A DNA stretch of 64,000 nucleotides from an uncultured Candidatus Melainabacteria bacterium (GCA_947570135.1 CANOTP010000007.1:1-64000), one strand, 5' to 3'. Shown: positions 8,881 to 17,381, numbered from the stretch's first letter. Numbers and translations: made by a program. The notes: generated by a model from the sequence alone, not told the origin.

Positions 8881-8912
8881 GTTTTTATAATAGCTGTTAT
8901 AGTATTAATATA

Positions 8913-8930
8913 TGTTCAAAAATTTGAACA
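8913..8930. promoter_or_regulatory. Palindromic operator candidate
   Basis: TGTTCAAA, a 2-nt AA centre, and TTTGAACA form a perfect 8-bp inverted repeat. It lies between the leaderless XRE gene starting at 8880 and an orphan ribosome-binding site on the other strand at 8931, the place for a repressor controlling a divergent pair. Confidence 0.6.
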
Positions 8931-8978
8931 AAAGGAGGCAAAATGAATTATTTTTTCATTATAAGTAGTATGTTGTAA
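8931..8978 (+). other. Orphan strong ribosome-binding site and 11-codon ORF
   Basis: AAAGGAGG at 8931-8938 is followed by ATG at 8943, but the frame stops after 11 codons (MNYFFIISSML) inside the 3' end of the opposing XRE gene. A site this strong with so short a frame suggests that a gene once divergent from the 8880 regulator was deleted. A functional micro-peptide is the alternative. Confidence 0.45.
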
Positions 8979-9286
8979 ATCTCTTGTAGCTTATCGGCAC
9001 TGAATGAAGGCAGAAGTTTGGTTATTTCATTTGAATAATTTATATGTTTGTCATACATTATTTGTGGTTTTTGGGTAAACATAACAGAAGGTGCAACATT
9101 AAAATAATTGCATAATTTAGCTAAAAGTTTACTGGTTACAAAATTACGTCCCGTTTCAATTTGTCCCAAACTTTTTTGCTGTAAGCCAACAGCTTCTTCT
9201 AATTGTTCTTGACTAAGACCTTGTTGAGTTCTTAATTCCTTAATTACCGTGCCAAGTATCTTGTTAATAGATTCACTCTCGTACAT
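8948..9286 (-). CDS. XRE-family transcriptional regulator
   Basis: 112 residues from the ATG at 9286 (MYESESINKIL). A start 21 codons further upstream is open, but the 9286 start has TATTAT exactly 6 nt before it and sits behind a palindrome, so it is preferred. The HTH is LSQEQLEEAVGLQQKSLGQIE (about residues 26-46), a Cro/CI type fold; the C-terminal 40 residues are helical and probably dimerise. It is divergent from two coupled small genes (9370, 9605), which it probably represses. Confidence 0.85.
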   Translation of the reverse strand: MYESESINKILGTVIKELRTQQGLSQEQLEEAVGLQQKSLGQIETGRNFVTSKLLAKLCNYFNVAPSVMFTQKPQIMYDKHINYSNEITKLLPSFSADKLQEIYNILLIMKK

Positions 9287-9301
9287 AACTATATAATAGT
9301 T
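9287..9301. promoter_or_regulatory. Palindromic operator over the -10 of the XRE gene
   Basis: AACTAT-ATA-ATAGTT is a 6-bp inverted repeat with a 3-nt centre. It covers the presumed -10 hexamer (9293-9298) and abuts the start codon at 9286. This position suggests autorepression. Confidence 0.55.
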
Positions 9302-9369
9302 ATTATTTTTTGAGGTAGCCACTGTTTTATACACTGACAAATTGTTCAATAAACAGAAAGGTAAAAATA

Positions 9370-9612
9370 ATGAACAAAATTATAAAAGAAGATTTAGATT
9401 TGTTTAAATCAGAAATAGCTTATAATATAGGTTTTGGTGCAGCTTTAATATCAATTTGTTATTCTGCGAAAAATAAAGACAATAACGAAATTTATAATAA
9501 ACAACTTGAGCATTTTATAAAACGAGTTCTTAAATCTGTAGAATGTTTAAAAAAGGTAGATGAACAACTGAATCAAGTTAATATTTCATTGGAGAAAAAA
9601 GAAGATGTTTAA
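9370..9612 (+). CDS. Small hypothetical protein, first of a coupled pair
   Basis: 80 residues, preceded by AAAGGTA. Short hydrophobic stretch at about 19-33 (IGFGAALISICYSA), the rest charged and helical. No family recognised. Its last codons overlap the start of the next gene by 8 bp, so the two are coupled, and the pair is divergent from an XRE repressor. That is the layout of a toxin-antitoxin or phage-like control module, but neither protein shows a known toxin motif. Confidence 0.6.
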   Translation: MNKIIKEDLDLFKSEIAYNIGFGAALISICYSAKNKDNNEIYNKQLEHFIKRVLKSVECLKKVDEQLNQVNISLEKKEDV

Positions 9613-9799
9613 AAGTATATTAGAAGAACAAATATCATATTATGAAGACTCTGTTAAATCACTTTATGTTTCTTTGGATAATATTATTGAAACAAGCGAA
9701 TTTGCATTGAGTGCTAATCCTTCATCTCAAGAATTAAAATTAGCAATCAAACAATTAAAAAACGCAAGAAAACTTTTAGATAAAATAAATTACCCCTAG
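9605..9799 (+). CDS. Small hypothetical helical protein, second of a coupled pair
   Basis: 64 residues, predicted mainly helical (SYYEDSVKSLYVSLDNIIE, then LKLAIKQLKNARKLLDKI). The ATG lies within the end of the previous gene, downstream of GGAGAAAAAAG. Its stop overlaps the stop of the convergent FlhA-like gene by 4 bp. Function unknown. Confidence 0.6.
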   Translation: MFKSILEEQISYYEDSVKSLYVSLDNIIETSEFALSANPSSQELKLAIKQLKNARKLLDKINYP

Positions 9800-11274
9800 A
9801 TTTCGCCCAGGCTGTCGATTTTGTATGTGCATCCGATTTCTTCATGTGCCAGAACCGTAATATCATTTAAGTATAATGATAACAGCGTGAAAAATATTTG
9901 GCGGTAATTCATTGGAACGATTAGTTTCGGGTTATGGATGCCTAATTTTTTTGATTTTTTGATAATCTTATCGGCAAGTTTTTCGGCAAATTCTCCGTCG
10001 ATAGAGATTATGCTGTCTTCGCCTTCGTCACACCCAAGAACTAAATCCGAGTATGTTTTTTCAGACAACTCAAACGCGCTGATTGTTTCGGAGTCTTCGT
10101 TTGTGTAAGCACTGCAAATCTGTCTTGATAAAGATAATCTGATTTTGTTTAAGATATCTGATTTTCCGCCTTCTTCCGCGAAATCGTTAATCTTTTCAAA
10201 AATATATGTGATATTTTTTATTGAAACTTTTTCTTTGATTAAGCTTGTCAAAAGGTACTTAACATCAGCGTAAGTCAATAAATCAGGAATGATGTTTTCG
10301 ATTAGAAATTCGTTTTCTTTTTCGACAACTTCCAAGTATTTATCGACATCTTCGTAATCAATCAAATCATCAACGTATTTAATTGCAACATATTCAAGCG
10401 CTTTTGCGATGTATTCTGACGGAGTAATCCCTTTTTGCCAGAAATCTTTTGCTTTGTCTTTTTCAATCCAGATAACTTTTCTGTCTGTGATTAAGTCTAT
10501 TCCGTCGATTGAGTTTTTGATTTTGTGTTCTGTGTGAAGCTCATCAGAATAAAACATCAGGTAATTCGGACAAACTCCTGCTCTAAAGACTTCCATTCCG
10601 CGGATTCTGATGCTGAACTCGCAAGAATTAAGGTTTTCATCGTCTTTAAACACAACTTTCGGGATAATATATCCTGAACGTTCTGTAAGTTTCAAGCGGG
10701 ATTTAACGGTTTCTGCAATAAGTTCTTCGCCTGAATTGTCGCGGTCTGAATCAACAAAACCTAAAAGTTCTTCGCTTAAATATATTGTAAGTTTTTCTTC
10801 ATGAAGTTTTGAATACATCAAATCAGGTGAGGTGGCTTTGTTTAGCTGGCATTTCAAATCTTCCAGTTCTTTTAAGCCTGCTGAAATTCTATCGTTAAGT
10901 TTTTTTCTTGAAACAGAAGCGGGAGCCTCTCCTTCAAGTTCTGCTTTAATTTTATTAATTCTTGATTTTTCGCGTCTGATTTTTGATTGAATTTCAAGAC
11001 ATTGTTCGTATTCGGTTAATTTTGGAGAAAGCATTTTTTCCATTTGGCTTTTGAAGTCAGAGATATTTATTATGTCGCTTTCCGAATGGTTGTCGTTTTT
11101 TGCCTCGCGCATAAAAATACAATTAAGTTGAGAACTTTCTTCTTCATCACCAACTTCGTGCATGCTGTATAATTCCCAGCCGTTCATTGACATTTCATTA
11201 AGAAGGTTTTGAAGTTCCTGAGCATTTTCTGCCGCGCAGGTTTTGATTACGTATTCCATTCTCTTTTTGAACAT
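9796..11274 (-). CDS. Soluble FlhA C-terminal-domain-like protein
   Basis: 492 residues with no membrane segment. The first 55 residues (MEYVIKTCAAENAQELQNLL, then MNGWELYSMHEV) look like a DUF4177-type fold. Residues 95-150 are coiled coil. From about 160 the protein follows the cytoplasmic domain of FlhA/LcrD export gates: LTIYLSEELLGFVDSD, SGYIIPKVVF, FSIRIRGMEVFRAG, ITPSEYIAKALEYVAIKY, LLTYADVKYLLTSLIKEKVS and the closing PMNYRQIFFTLL. Normal FlhA has eight membrane helices in front of this domain; here they are absent. No flagellar or injectisome gene is in the window. It may be a repurposed export-substrate or chaperone docking protein. The family match is by eye and should be tested by profile search. 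Confidence 0.7.
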   Translation of the reverse strand: MFKKRMEYVIKTCAAENAQELQNLLNEMSMNGWELYSMHEVGDEEESSQLNCIFMREAKNDNHSESDIINISDFKSQMEKMLSPKLTEYEQCLEIQSKIRREKSRINKIKAELEGEAPASVSRKKLNDRISAGLKELEDLKCQLNKATSPDLMYSKLHEEKLTIYLSEELLGFVDSDRDNSGEELIAETVKSRLKLTERSGYIIPKVVFKDDENLNSCEFSIRIRGMEVFRAGVCPNYLMFYSDELHTEHKIKNSIDGIDLITDRKVIWIEKDKAKDFWQKGITPSEYIAKALEYVAIKYVDDLIDYEDVDKYLEVVEKENEFLIENIIPDLLTYADVKYLLTSLIKEKVSIKNITYIFEKINDFAEEGGKSDILNKIRLSLSRQICSAYTNEDSETISAFELSEKTYSDLVLGCDEGEDSIISIDGEFAEKLADKIIKKSKKLGIHNPKLIVPMNYRQIFFTLLSLYLNDITVLAHEEIGCTYKIDSLGEI

Positions 11275-11278
11275 AATT

Positions 11279-12037
11279 TTATCCTTTTAATAATTTAATT
11301 GCTTCAATTGCGGTTTTAATAGCTTTTTCGGTATCGTGAACAACAGGATTATCAAGGTTTTGTTTTTCTCGTTCCTGGTTTGCAACTGTTAAAAATACCG
11401 AACCGACTTTGACATTTAAGTGGCTTGCAACGATAAATAATGCCGCAGATTCCATTTCAGAAGCTAGGCAACCTAAGCGTTTCCAGGCTTCCCATTTGTT
11501 TTGAAGTTCGTAGCTGACGGGCTTTGTTTCAGGTGAATGCTGACCGTAGAACGAATCCTTACACTGAACAACTCCTGTGTGATAAGTATAGTCTAAGCTT
11601 TTTGCGGCATTGACAAGTGCGTTTGTTATGTCAAGGTTAGCAACCGCGGGAAACTCAATCGGAGCGTATTCTTTACTTGTGCCTTCCATACGTATTGCAC
11701 CTGTTGCAACAACAATATCGCCGCCTTTAATGTTTAACTGCATACCGCCGCAGGTTCCCACACGAATAAAATTCTCTGCTCCAACTTTTACAAGTTCTTC
11801 CATTGCAATAGCGGCTGATGCACCGCCGATTCCTGTTGAAGTTACACTGACTTTTTCACCGTTAAGGTAACCTGTGTAAGTTACAAACTCGCGTCTGTCT
11901 GCGATAAGTTTCGGGTCATCAAAATATTGTGCAATTTTTTCACAACGTTTCGGGTCGCCCGGAAGTATGACGTATTTTCCTACGTCACCTTCCTTTAAAC
12001 CTATGTGATATTGAATACCGTTTTCTGAATAATTCAT
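11279..12037 (-). CDS. udp: Uridine phosphorylase
   Basis: 252 residues. N-terminal [20 protein letters not shown] is the phosphate-site motif, [17 protein letters not shown] and RVGTCGGMQ form the ribose/phosphate pocket, and [15 protein letters not shown] carries the EMES motif of nucleoside phosphorylase family 1. The QxxR pair expected in uridine phosphorylases appears near [11 protein letters not shown] and NQEREKQN. It cleaves uridine to uracil and ribose-1-phosphate for pyrimidine salvage. Its start abuts the end of the Skp-like gene and AAAGGAC precedes it. Confidence 0.9.
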   Translation of the reverse strand: MNYSENGIQYHIGLKEGDVGKYVILPGDPKRCEKIAQYFDDPKLIADRREFVTYTGYLNGEKVSVTSTGIGGASAAIAMEELVKVGAENFIRVGTCGGMQLNIKGGDIVVATGAIRMEGTSKEYAPIEFPAVANLDITNALVNAAKSLDYTYHTGVVQCKDSFYGQHSPETKPVSYELQNKWEAWKRLGCLASEMESAALFIVASHLNVKVGSVFLTVANQEREKQNLDNPVVHDTEKAIKTAIEAIKLLKG

Positions 12038-12486
12038 TATTGTCCTTTTAATTTTTGAATAACCAAATCAGTGATATCCACACCACCTACAAATATAACC
12101 TGATCAGATACGATTGCATCAAGTTTTTGAGCAACCATTACTGCTTTTGCTGCTGTTTGAACCTGGTTCAGAATTTGTGTTTCTTTTGTGTTTCTCAGTT
12201 TAAACAAAGCTTCTTGTTTTGCGTTAAATTCTGTTGCGGTTTGAGTTTCAAAGTTTTGTTTTTTCAACGGTGTATCTAAAGATTTGTATTGTTTTTCTTT
12301 ATCAACCATATATTGTTGTAATTCCAAGCTTTTAGAATCAATTTCTTTTACAGCTTGTTGAGCTGCAGGGTAGTTTTCCAAAACTTTTTGGTAGTTGATA
12401 TAACCGACTTCTGCGAAAGCCTGGTTTCCTAAACCAACCATTAGTCCTGCTGCTAAAGTCAGAGCCATTAATTTTAAGTTTTTCAT
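12037..12486 (-). CDS. OmpH/Skp-like periplasmic chaperone
   Basis: 149 residues with a signal peptide ([19 protein letters not shown], residues 7-25). The mature part begins [19 protein letters not shown], the typical OmpH start, followed by a long helical hairpin and a short C-terminal strand region. Skp holds unfolded outer-membrane proteins for the BAM machine. It lies directly downstream of bamA, the classical neighbour order, with an AGGAGG site. Confidence 0.9.
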   Translation of the reverse strand: MKNLKLMALTLAAGLMVGLGNQAFAEVGYINYQKVLENYPAAQQAVKEIDSKSLELQQYMVDKEKQYKSLDTPLKKQNFETQTATEFNAKQEALFKLRNTKETQILNQVQTAAKAVMVAQKLDAIVSDQVIFVGGVDITDLVIQKLKGQ

Positions 12487-12515
12487 AAATCCTCCTATAT
12501 TATATTAATTCTTTT

Positions 12516-14534
12516 TTAGTAAATTAGGTCGCCGACACCGAATGTGAAGTAACCGTGTTTAGAGCCGTTATCACCCGGATTTGTAAGCGGAATACCATAG
12601 TCGATTGACAGAGGTCCCATTCCGGGGATGAATACTTTTAAGCCGACACCTGCTGATACTGCGTATTCAGGTCTGTCATACATTTTGTTTGAGACGGTTC
12701 CGTCAAATACTTTACCTGCATCAGCCCAAACGGTGAATCTGATGTTGTTTAAGAATGCAATTCTTGTTCTGTCCATAAACGGAATCGGTGTTGCAAATTC
12801 GGCAGAACCCATAACAAAGGCATTACCCGTACCAACACCACTCATTTTGAAACCTCTGACGGTATAAGGTCCGCCTAAACGGTATGCCATAACTTCAGGA
12901 ATATCTCCGTGGATTGCGCCGCCGCCTTTTGCGGTGAATGATAATGATGATTTCTTACCAACAGGAATGTATTGTTTAATCATACCCGTAAGTTTACCAT
13001 TTGTTTTATCAAATCCGTTTAAGCCGATATTTTCGTCAAATCTTAAACTTGCCATTGTTCCGCGTCTTGTGACGGTGCCTGAATCTCTTGTGTCATAAAT
13101 CAATGCAGGGCTTAATGACATGAACAATCCGCCTTCTAATTGCTTAGCACGCTCAGAAATCGGAATATTATACTTTTGGTACATGCTTAAGATGCCGTTA
13201 TAATCACCTTCTCTAACATCAATATTTTCAACACCTAAGCTGAATGTTGCGTTTGCGTGTCTGTTTTTCTTAAGTCTGTGAGCAACAGTCATTTCGCCGC
13301 CGAATCTTCTTTCGATTGCAAGCGGAACCTGGTATGAACCGAAGTCTCTAAAGAATAATCTGTTATTTAAAGAAGTATCTGCGTTAAAGAAATACGGTTT
13401 AAAGTAGCTTAATTCAGCCTGAATATTCATGTGGTCCTTAACGGATGAATCGTTAAGCATTACCCCTGTACCTGCCAAACCGGTTAAAGACAGTCTTTCG
13501 CATCTTCCACGGAAGTTGTTTTCAGAAATCCCCATTGAACCGAAAAGACCCGTTACCGTGTCAAGACCGCCGCCGACAGAAATACTTGCGGTTCTTTGTT
13601 CCTGAATTTTAATTGTAATATCGTAAGCGTCAGGAATTTCTTCACTCGGTTCGATTTCACGGGTTACATCTTTGAAGGCTTGAGTTGCGTAAAGTCTTAC
13701 CAAATCTTCTTTGACAAGGTTTTCGTTATAAATCATCCCCGGTTCTGTTAAGATATTACGGGCAATAATATAATCTTTGGTTTTTTCGTTACCTTCAATC
13801 ATAATTTTGTCAATAATACCTTCTTTAATACTTATATTAATTGTTCCGTCAGGGTCATCAGTTACAGAATCTATTCTTGCTAAAATGTATCCTTTGGAGT
13901 TGTAAAGTTCCTGAACTTGCGCAATTGCAATGTTTAATTGAGCGATATTTTGAGGTTTACCTTTCATGTCAGTAAATGCTGATATGATTTCTTCTGTTGA
14001 AACAACTGAATTTCCCTCAATTGTAAAATCTTTGACGGGAATATTTTCTTCCAATACGATTTTAACCGTAACTGTTCCGTCTGCGTTTTTAGACGGGATG
14101 GCTTTCATTTTTTCGGTAAAATATCCTGTTTCATAGATTGTTTTAAGGTCTGTTTGCAATAAATTTCTGGAATACTCACCGCCTTGACGCATTTGCATTT
14201 TTTCTCTTAGTTCGTGTTCGGAGATAGAGTTTAAACCGTAAAATTCAATATCTTTAATAAGTTTTTTTTCTTTATCAATAGGGTCGTTGGATGTTGTTTT
14301 CGGTAAAGAAAAGTCTGTCGGATAATTTCCTGTTGTATTAACCTGCGGGGTATCAGAATCATGGGTTGTATATTTGTCAAAGATAGTGTTAGCATAGTTT
14401 GTGTTATTTTGCACTGCGTCTTCAGTTAAGCCCATTGAACCCCACGCATCATCTACGGCAAAGGCTCCTGTTTGGGTTGTCATTGCTATAACTGCAGCTA
14501 ATACTAAATGTTCGGTTATCTTTTTGAAATTCAA
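12516..14534 (-). CDS. bamA: Outer membrane assembly factor BamA (Omp85)
   Basis: 672 residues starting with TTG behind AAGGAATT. Signal peptide ends near residue 27 (TQTGAFA). Three POTRA domains span about 90-315 (first begins IKDIEFYGLNSISEHELRE, last ends near AYDITIKIQEQ), fewer than the five of proteobacteria and in line with cyanobacterial Omp85. The 16-strand barrel follows, with the conserved VRGF motif (YTVRGFKMSG, about 562) and terminal FGVGDLIY. It inserts beta-barrel proteins into the outer membrane and proves a diderm envelope. Confidence 0.96.
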   Translation of the reverse strand: MNFKKITEHLVLAAVIAMTTQTGAFAVDDAWGSMGLTEDAVQNNTNYANTIFDKYTTHDSDTPQVNTTGNYPTDFSLPKTTSNDPIDKEKKLIKDIEFYGLNSISEHELREKMQMRQGGEYSRNLLQTDLKTIYETGYFTEKMKAIPSKNADGTVTVKIVLEENIPVKDFTIEGNSVVSTEEIISAFTDMKGKPQNIAQLNIAIAQVQELYNSKGYILARIDSVTDDPDGTINISIKEGIIDKIMIEGNEKTKDYIIARNILTEPGMIYNENLVKEDLVRLYATQAFKDVTREIEPSEEIPDAYDITIKIQEQRTASISVGGGLDTVTGLFGSMGISENNFRGRCERLSLTGLAGTGVMLNDSSVKDHMNIQAELSYFKPYFFNADTSLNNRLFFRDFGSYQVPLAIERRFGGEMTVAHRLKKNRHANATFSLGVENIDVREGDYNGILSMYQKYNIPISERAKQLEGGLFMSLSPALIYDTRDSGTVTRRGTMASLRFDENIGLNGFDKTNGKLTGMIKQYIPVGKKSSLSFTAKGGGAIHGDIPEVMAYRLGGPYTVRGFKMSGVGTGNAFVMGSAEFATPIPFMDRTRIAFLNNIRFTVWADAGKVFDGTVSNKMYDRPEYAVSAGVGLKVFIPGMGPLSIDYGIPLTNPGDNGSKHGYFTFGVGDLIY

Positions 14535-14609
14535 GAAAATAATTCCTTACAAACTCTCACTACTCTCCAACAAAATTGTAGCATAAACTATTAAAAAAGT
14601 ACAAATTTT

Positions 14610-15428
14610 TTACATCTGTTTACCAATTGCGGATTTATAAATTTTATTTTTGTTAATTCCGTATAATTCTGACAGGATTACAGAAATATCTTTGGCGCTG
14701 AAACCTTTGTCTTGCAAAAGTTTTATTTTATAATCAAATTCCGAAACATCTGATTTATTATCATCTTGAAAAATCATACAAACAAATTCGCCTTTTGAAA
14801 CATTTTCTTTTAAATGTTTAATAACATTGTCGATTTCATCAACGACAATTTCTTCAAAAACCTTTGTAAGTTCTCTGCCAAAAGCCACTTTAACTTGCGG
14901 CCGAACTTCTTTTATTATTTCAAGAGTTTGTACAATTCTGTTAGGTGATTCGTAAAAAATCATATTTTGATTTTTATACTCTTTGGCAATAGTTTCGATT
15001 TGACTTTTACTCTTAGGCAAAAATCCTATAAACGAAAAAGTTTCATCTTTACGAGAAATTTGTGACAAAAACGTAATAACAGCGTTTGCCCCGGGAAGTG
15101 CTGTCAGTGAAAATCCGTTTTGTCTGAGTTCTTTAACAATTATTGACCCCGGGTCACAGATTAGGGGAGTTCCCGCATCAGACACAAGCGCCATTTTCTT
15201 ACCGCTTTTTAAGGTGTCGATAATTTGGTTTATGCGCTCTTTTTCATTATACTTGTGGTAAGATACACATTTTGTTCTTATGTCAAAATGGTTTAAAAGT
15301 TTTTGTGTTACGCGGCTGTCTTCACAGGCAATCAAGTCAACCGATTTTAAAACTTCTATTGCACGAAGTGTTATATCGCCTAAATTGCCTATCGGTGTCG
15401 GTACGACGTAAAAATCATATTCTTTCAT
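14610..15428 (-). CDS. rsmI: 16S rRNA 2'-O-methyltransferase RsmI
   Basis: 272 residues. VVPTPIGNLGDITLRAIEVL opens the tetrapyrrole-methylase fold, ACEDSR and LVSDAGTPLICDPG follow, and FYESPNRI is present, all diagnostic of RsmI, which methylates C1402 of 16S rRNA. The start has no Shine-Dalgarno site; TAAAAT (15435-15440 on the plus strand as ATTTTA) lies exactly 6 nt before the ATG, so the mRNA is probably leaderless. Confidence 0.95.
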   Translation of the reverse strand: MKEYDFYVVPTPIGNLGDITLRAIEVLKSVDLIACEDSRVTQKLLNHFDIRTKCVSYHKYNEKERINQIIDTLKSGKKMALVSDAGTPLICDPGSIIVKELRQNGFSLTALPGANAVITFLSQISRKDETFSFIGFLPKSKSQIETIAKEYKNQNMIFYESPNRIVQTLEIIKEVRPQVKVAFGRELTKVFEEIVVDEIDNVIKHLKENVSKGEFVCMIFQDDNKSDVSEFDYKIKLLQDKGFSAKDISVILSELYGINKNKIYKSAIGKQM

Positions 15429-15464
15429 AGAATAATTTTAACATGAAATTAATAAAACAATAAA

Positions 15465-15493
15465 CCCTCATTTCTGACTTCTTTCAATGAGGG
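15465..15493 (-). terminator. Hairpin terminator of the mini-lipoprotein gene
   Basis: An 8-bp stem (CCCTCATT 15465-15472, AATGAGGG 15486-15493) with a 13-nt loop; on the minus strand it is followed by TTTATTGTTTTATT. The U-run is interrupted, so it is a moderate terminator. Confidence 0.5.
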
Positions 15494-15506
15494 GGAATGG
15501 GTATGT

Positions 15507-15569
15507 TTATTTATAAGCCGAACAAGCTCCCAATATAATAATAACGGTTAAAAAAATAAATTTTTTCAT
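15507..15569 (-). CDS. 20-residue lipoprotein (entericidin-like)
   Basis: The whole product is MKKFIFLTVIIILGACSAYK: basic start, hydrophobic core, lipobox LGAC with cysteine at 16, and four residues after it. It resembles very small entericidin-type lipoproteins in architecture, not necessarily in ancestry. A -10-like TATACT lies 6 nt before the ATG and there is no ribosome-binding site. A hairpin follows 14 bp downstream. Too short for normal gene calling, but promoter, lipobox and terminator line up. Confidence 0.55.
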   Translation of the reverse strand: MKKFIFLTVIIILGACSAYK

Positions 15570-15624
15570 ACGAAAAGTATATCGGATATTTTAATTTAAG
15601 CAAGATTTATGCTATTATTCCTAT

Positions 15625-16152
15625 ATGAAATTTGAAGAAAAAACACTCGGGTCTAAAGTAGTTTATGACGGGAAGGTAATGACAGTAATAAGAGATGATG
15701 TGGAGGTTTCTGACGGTCACAAATCTTTTCGTGAGGTTGTAATCCATAGCGGTGGGGTTGTAATTGTTGCATTGAAAGATGAAGAAACTATTCTTTTGGT
15801 AAAACAATACAGGTATCCGCTAAAACAGGTTAATTTGGAATTGCCTGCGGGTAAACTTGAAATCGGTGAGAATCCCGATGAGGCTTGCAAGCGTGAACTG
15901 GAGGAAGAAACAGGCTACAGAGCTAAAAACTGGAAGTCTTTAGGATACATAAATACAACCCCGGGAATTTGTACGGAAAAACTCTATCTTTACTTTGCGT
16001 CAGAGTTGGAGTTTGTCGGCGAGCATCCTGATGAGGGTGAGATAATCAAGTGTTATGAATATAAAATAAAAGATGTTTTGGAAATGGTAAAAAACGGTCA
16101 AGTTAACGATGCCAAAACGATTTGCGCTATAACAAGAGGGTTTTGTTTATGA
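15625..16152 (+). CDS. Nudix hydrolase (ADP-ribose pyrophosphatase type)
   Basis: 175 residues. The Nudix box is GKLEIGENPDEACKREL followed by EEETGY (about residues 75-97), with the ADP-ribose-pyrophosphatase style core VKQYRYPLKQVNLELPAG before it. It hydrolyses nucleoside diphosphates linked to another moiety. TATTAT stands 6 nt before the ATG with no Shine-Dalgarno site. The stop TGA overlaps the start of the HAD gene (ATGA), so the two form an operon. Confidence 0.93.
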   Translation: MKFEEKTLGSKVVYDGKVMTVIRDDVEVSDGHKSFREVVIHSGGVVIVALKDEETILLVKQYRYPLKQVNLELPAGKLEIGENPDEACKRELEEETGYRAKNWKSLGYINTTPGICTEKLYLYFASELEFVGEHPDEGEIIKCYEYKIKDVLEMVKNGQVNDAKTICAITRGFCL

Positions 16153-16952
16153 TAAAAATGATTGCAACCGATATTGACGGAACTATTTTAAAATGGGGTC
16201 TGGAGTTTACTCCTGCCTTGAAGCAGTGTATAAAAAACCTGAAAGAAAAAGGGGTTAAGGTAGTTCTTGTTACAGGCAGAATGCACTGTGCGGCACTTCC
16301 AGTTGCGCGTGAGTTAGGGCTTGATACACCTATAATTTCTTATCAGGGCGGGTTGATTAAGGATTTTGACAACAATACATTGTATCAAAAGAACCTTGAC
16401 TCAAAGTATGCATTAAGTATTGTCTCTTGGGCAAGGTTAAATAATATACACATTAACCTCTATATAGATGATAAGCTTTACGTAGAGCGCGATAATGACA
16501 TTGTAAAGCAATACACTGACGGAAAGTTTATTGACTATGAGGTAATAAACTTTGACTCATTGGCAATAAAAAATGTTAATAAGATTCTTGCGATTGATTT
16601 AAACGACCCTGATAAGGTTACTGGCTGGGTTAATGAACTTCGCGCAAAATTTCCTGATTTGTATATAGTTAAATCTACTCCGTATTTTTGCGAAATCGGC
16701 TGTGGAGAGGCAAAAAAATCTTTGGGTGTCGAGTTTCTGTGCAAAATGTGGGGATTTGATAAAAGTGAAGTTTTAACAATTGGTGATCAGAATAACGATA
16801 TTGATTTGGTTAAAGCAGGTGGAATTGGTGTTGCAATGGGTAACGGAACGCCTGAATTAAAACAGTGTGCTGATTTTATTACCGATACGGTTGATAATGA
16901 CGGGTTTGTTAAGGCTGTTGAAAAGTTTGTCATTCAGGGGGTAAATATATAA
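16149..16952 (+). CDS. HAD-superfamily hydrolase, Cof type
   Basis: 267 residues from the ATG at 16149, which overlaps the preceding stop and puts MIATDIDGTIL at the N-terminus, as required for HAD motif I (DxDGT). Motif II is VVLVTGR, the cap is type C2 (about 85-190), and motifs III/IV are in GDQNNDIDLVKAGG. Such enzymes dephosphorylate sugar phosphates or cofactors such as FMN/PLP; the substrate is unknown. Confidence 0.92.
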   Translation: MIKMIATDIDGTILKWGLEFTPALKQCIKNLKEKGVKVVLVTGRMHCAALPVARELGLDTPIISYQGGLIKDFDNNTLYQKNLDSKYALSIVSWARLNNIHINLYIDDKLYVERDNDIVKQYTDGKFIDYEVINFDSLAIKNVNKILAIDLNDPDKVTGWVNELRAKFPDLYIVKSTPYFCEIGCGEAKKSLGVEFLCKMWGFDKSEVLTIGDQNNDIDLVKAGGIGVAMGNGTPELKQCADFITDTVDNDGFVKAVEKFVIQGVNI

Positions 16953-16979
16953 GTACCTGTAAACTTGGCAAGTTTTATA

Positions 16980-17318
16980 TCATTCAGGGGGTTGAATCTT
17001 CCCAAGTGTAAGCTTTGCACCGCATCGGCTGCAGTATTCGGGAATCTCGTTTTTAAAACAGTATTGTTTTTTACATCTTGGGCAGCGGTATTTGTTCATT
17101 GAAGTCAGAATATAGATTAAAAAGAATCCTGCGCCAAGGATTGCGATGATAAGTATGATAATTTCTATATAAAAAATTGTTTTAAATGCTCCGTCAAAAG
17201 ATGGCAGTGAAAACCTCGGGTAATAATAAACTATTCCGTAATCTTCCATATCATATGTCGGTGCAGGAGCGGGAGCTGATATTCCTCTTGTTACTACAAC
17301 GCCGTTATCTTGTGCCAT
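16980..17318 (-). CDS. Membrane protein with C-terminal zinc ribbon
   Basis: 112 residues: a Pro/Ala/Tyr-rich N-terminus, one membrane helix (about 48-72, IEIIILIIAILGAGFFLIYI) and a zinc ribbon CPRCKKQYCFK with CSRCGAKL close to the C-terminus. AAGGAGAAATA precedes the start. No family recognised. Convergent with the HAD gene; a 13-bp motif (TCATTCAGGGGGT) occurs at both gene ends, at 16930 and 16980. Confidence 0.7.
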   Translation of the reverse strand: MAQDNGVVVTRGISAPAPAPTYDMEDYGIVYYYPRFSLPSFDGAFKTIFYIEIIILIIAILGAGFFLIYILTSMNKYRCPRCKKQYCFKNEIPEYCSRCGAKLTLGKIQPPE

Positions 17319-17381
17319 TATTTCTCCTTGGTTTAATTATATTATATAATATGTTATAATTAATTAAAAGAGGTATAAAAA

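Noticed and set aside
9796-11274. Evidence that the organism has flagella
   Set aside because: Only the soluble domain is present, with no membrane part and no other flagellar gene in 64 kb.
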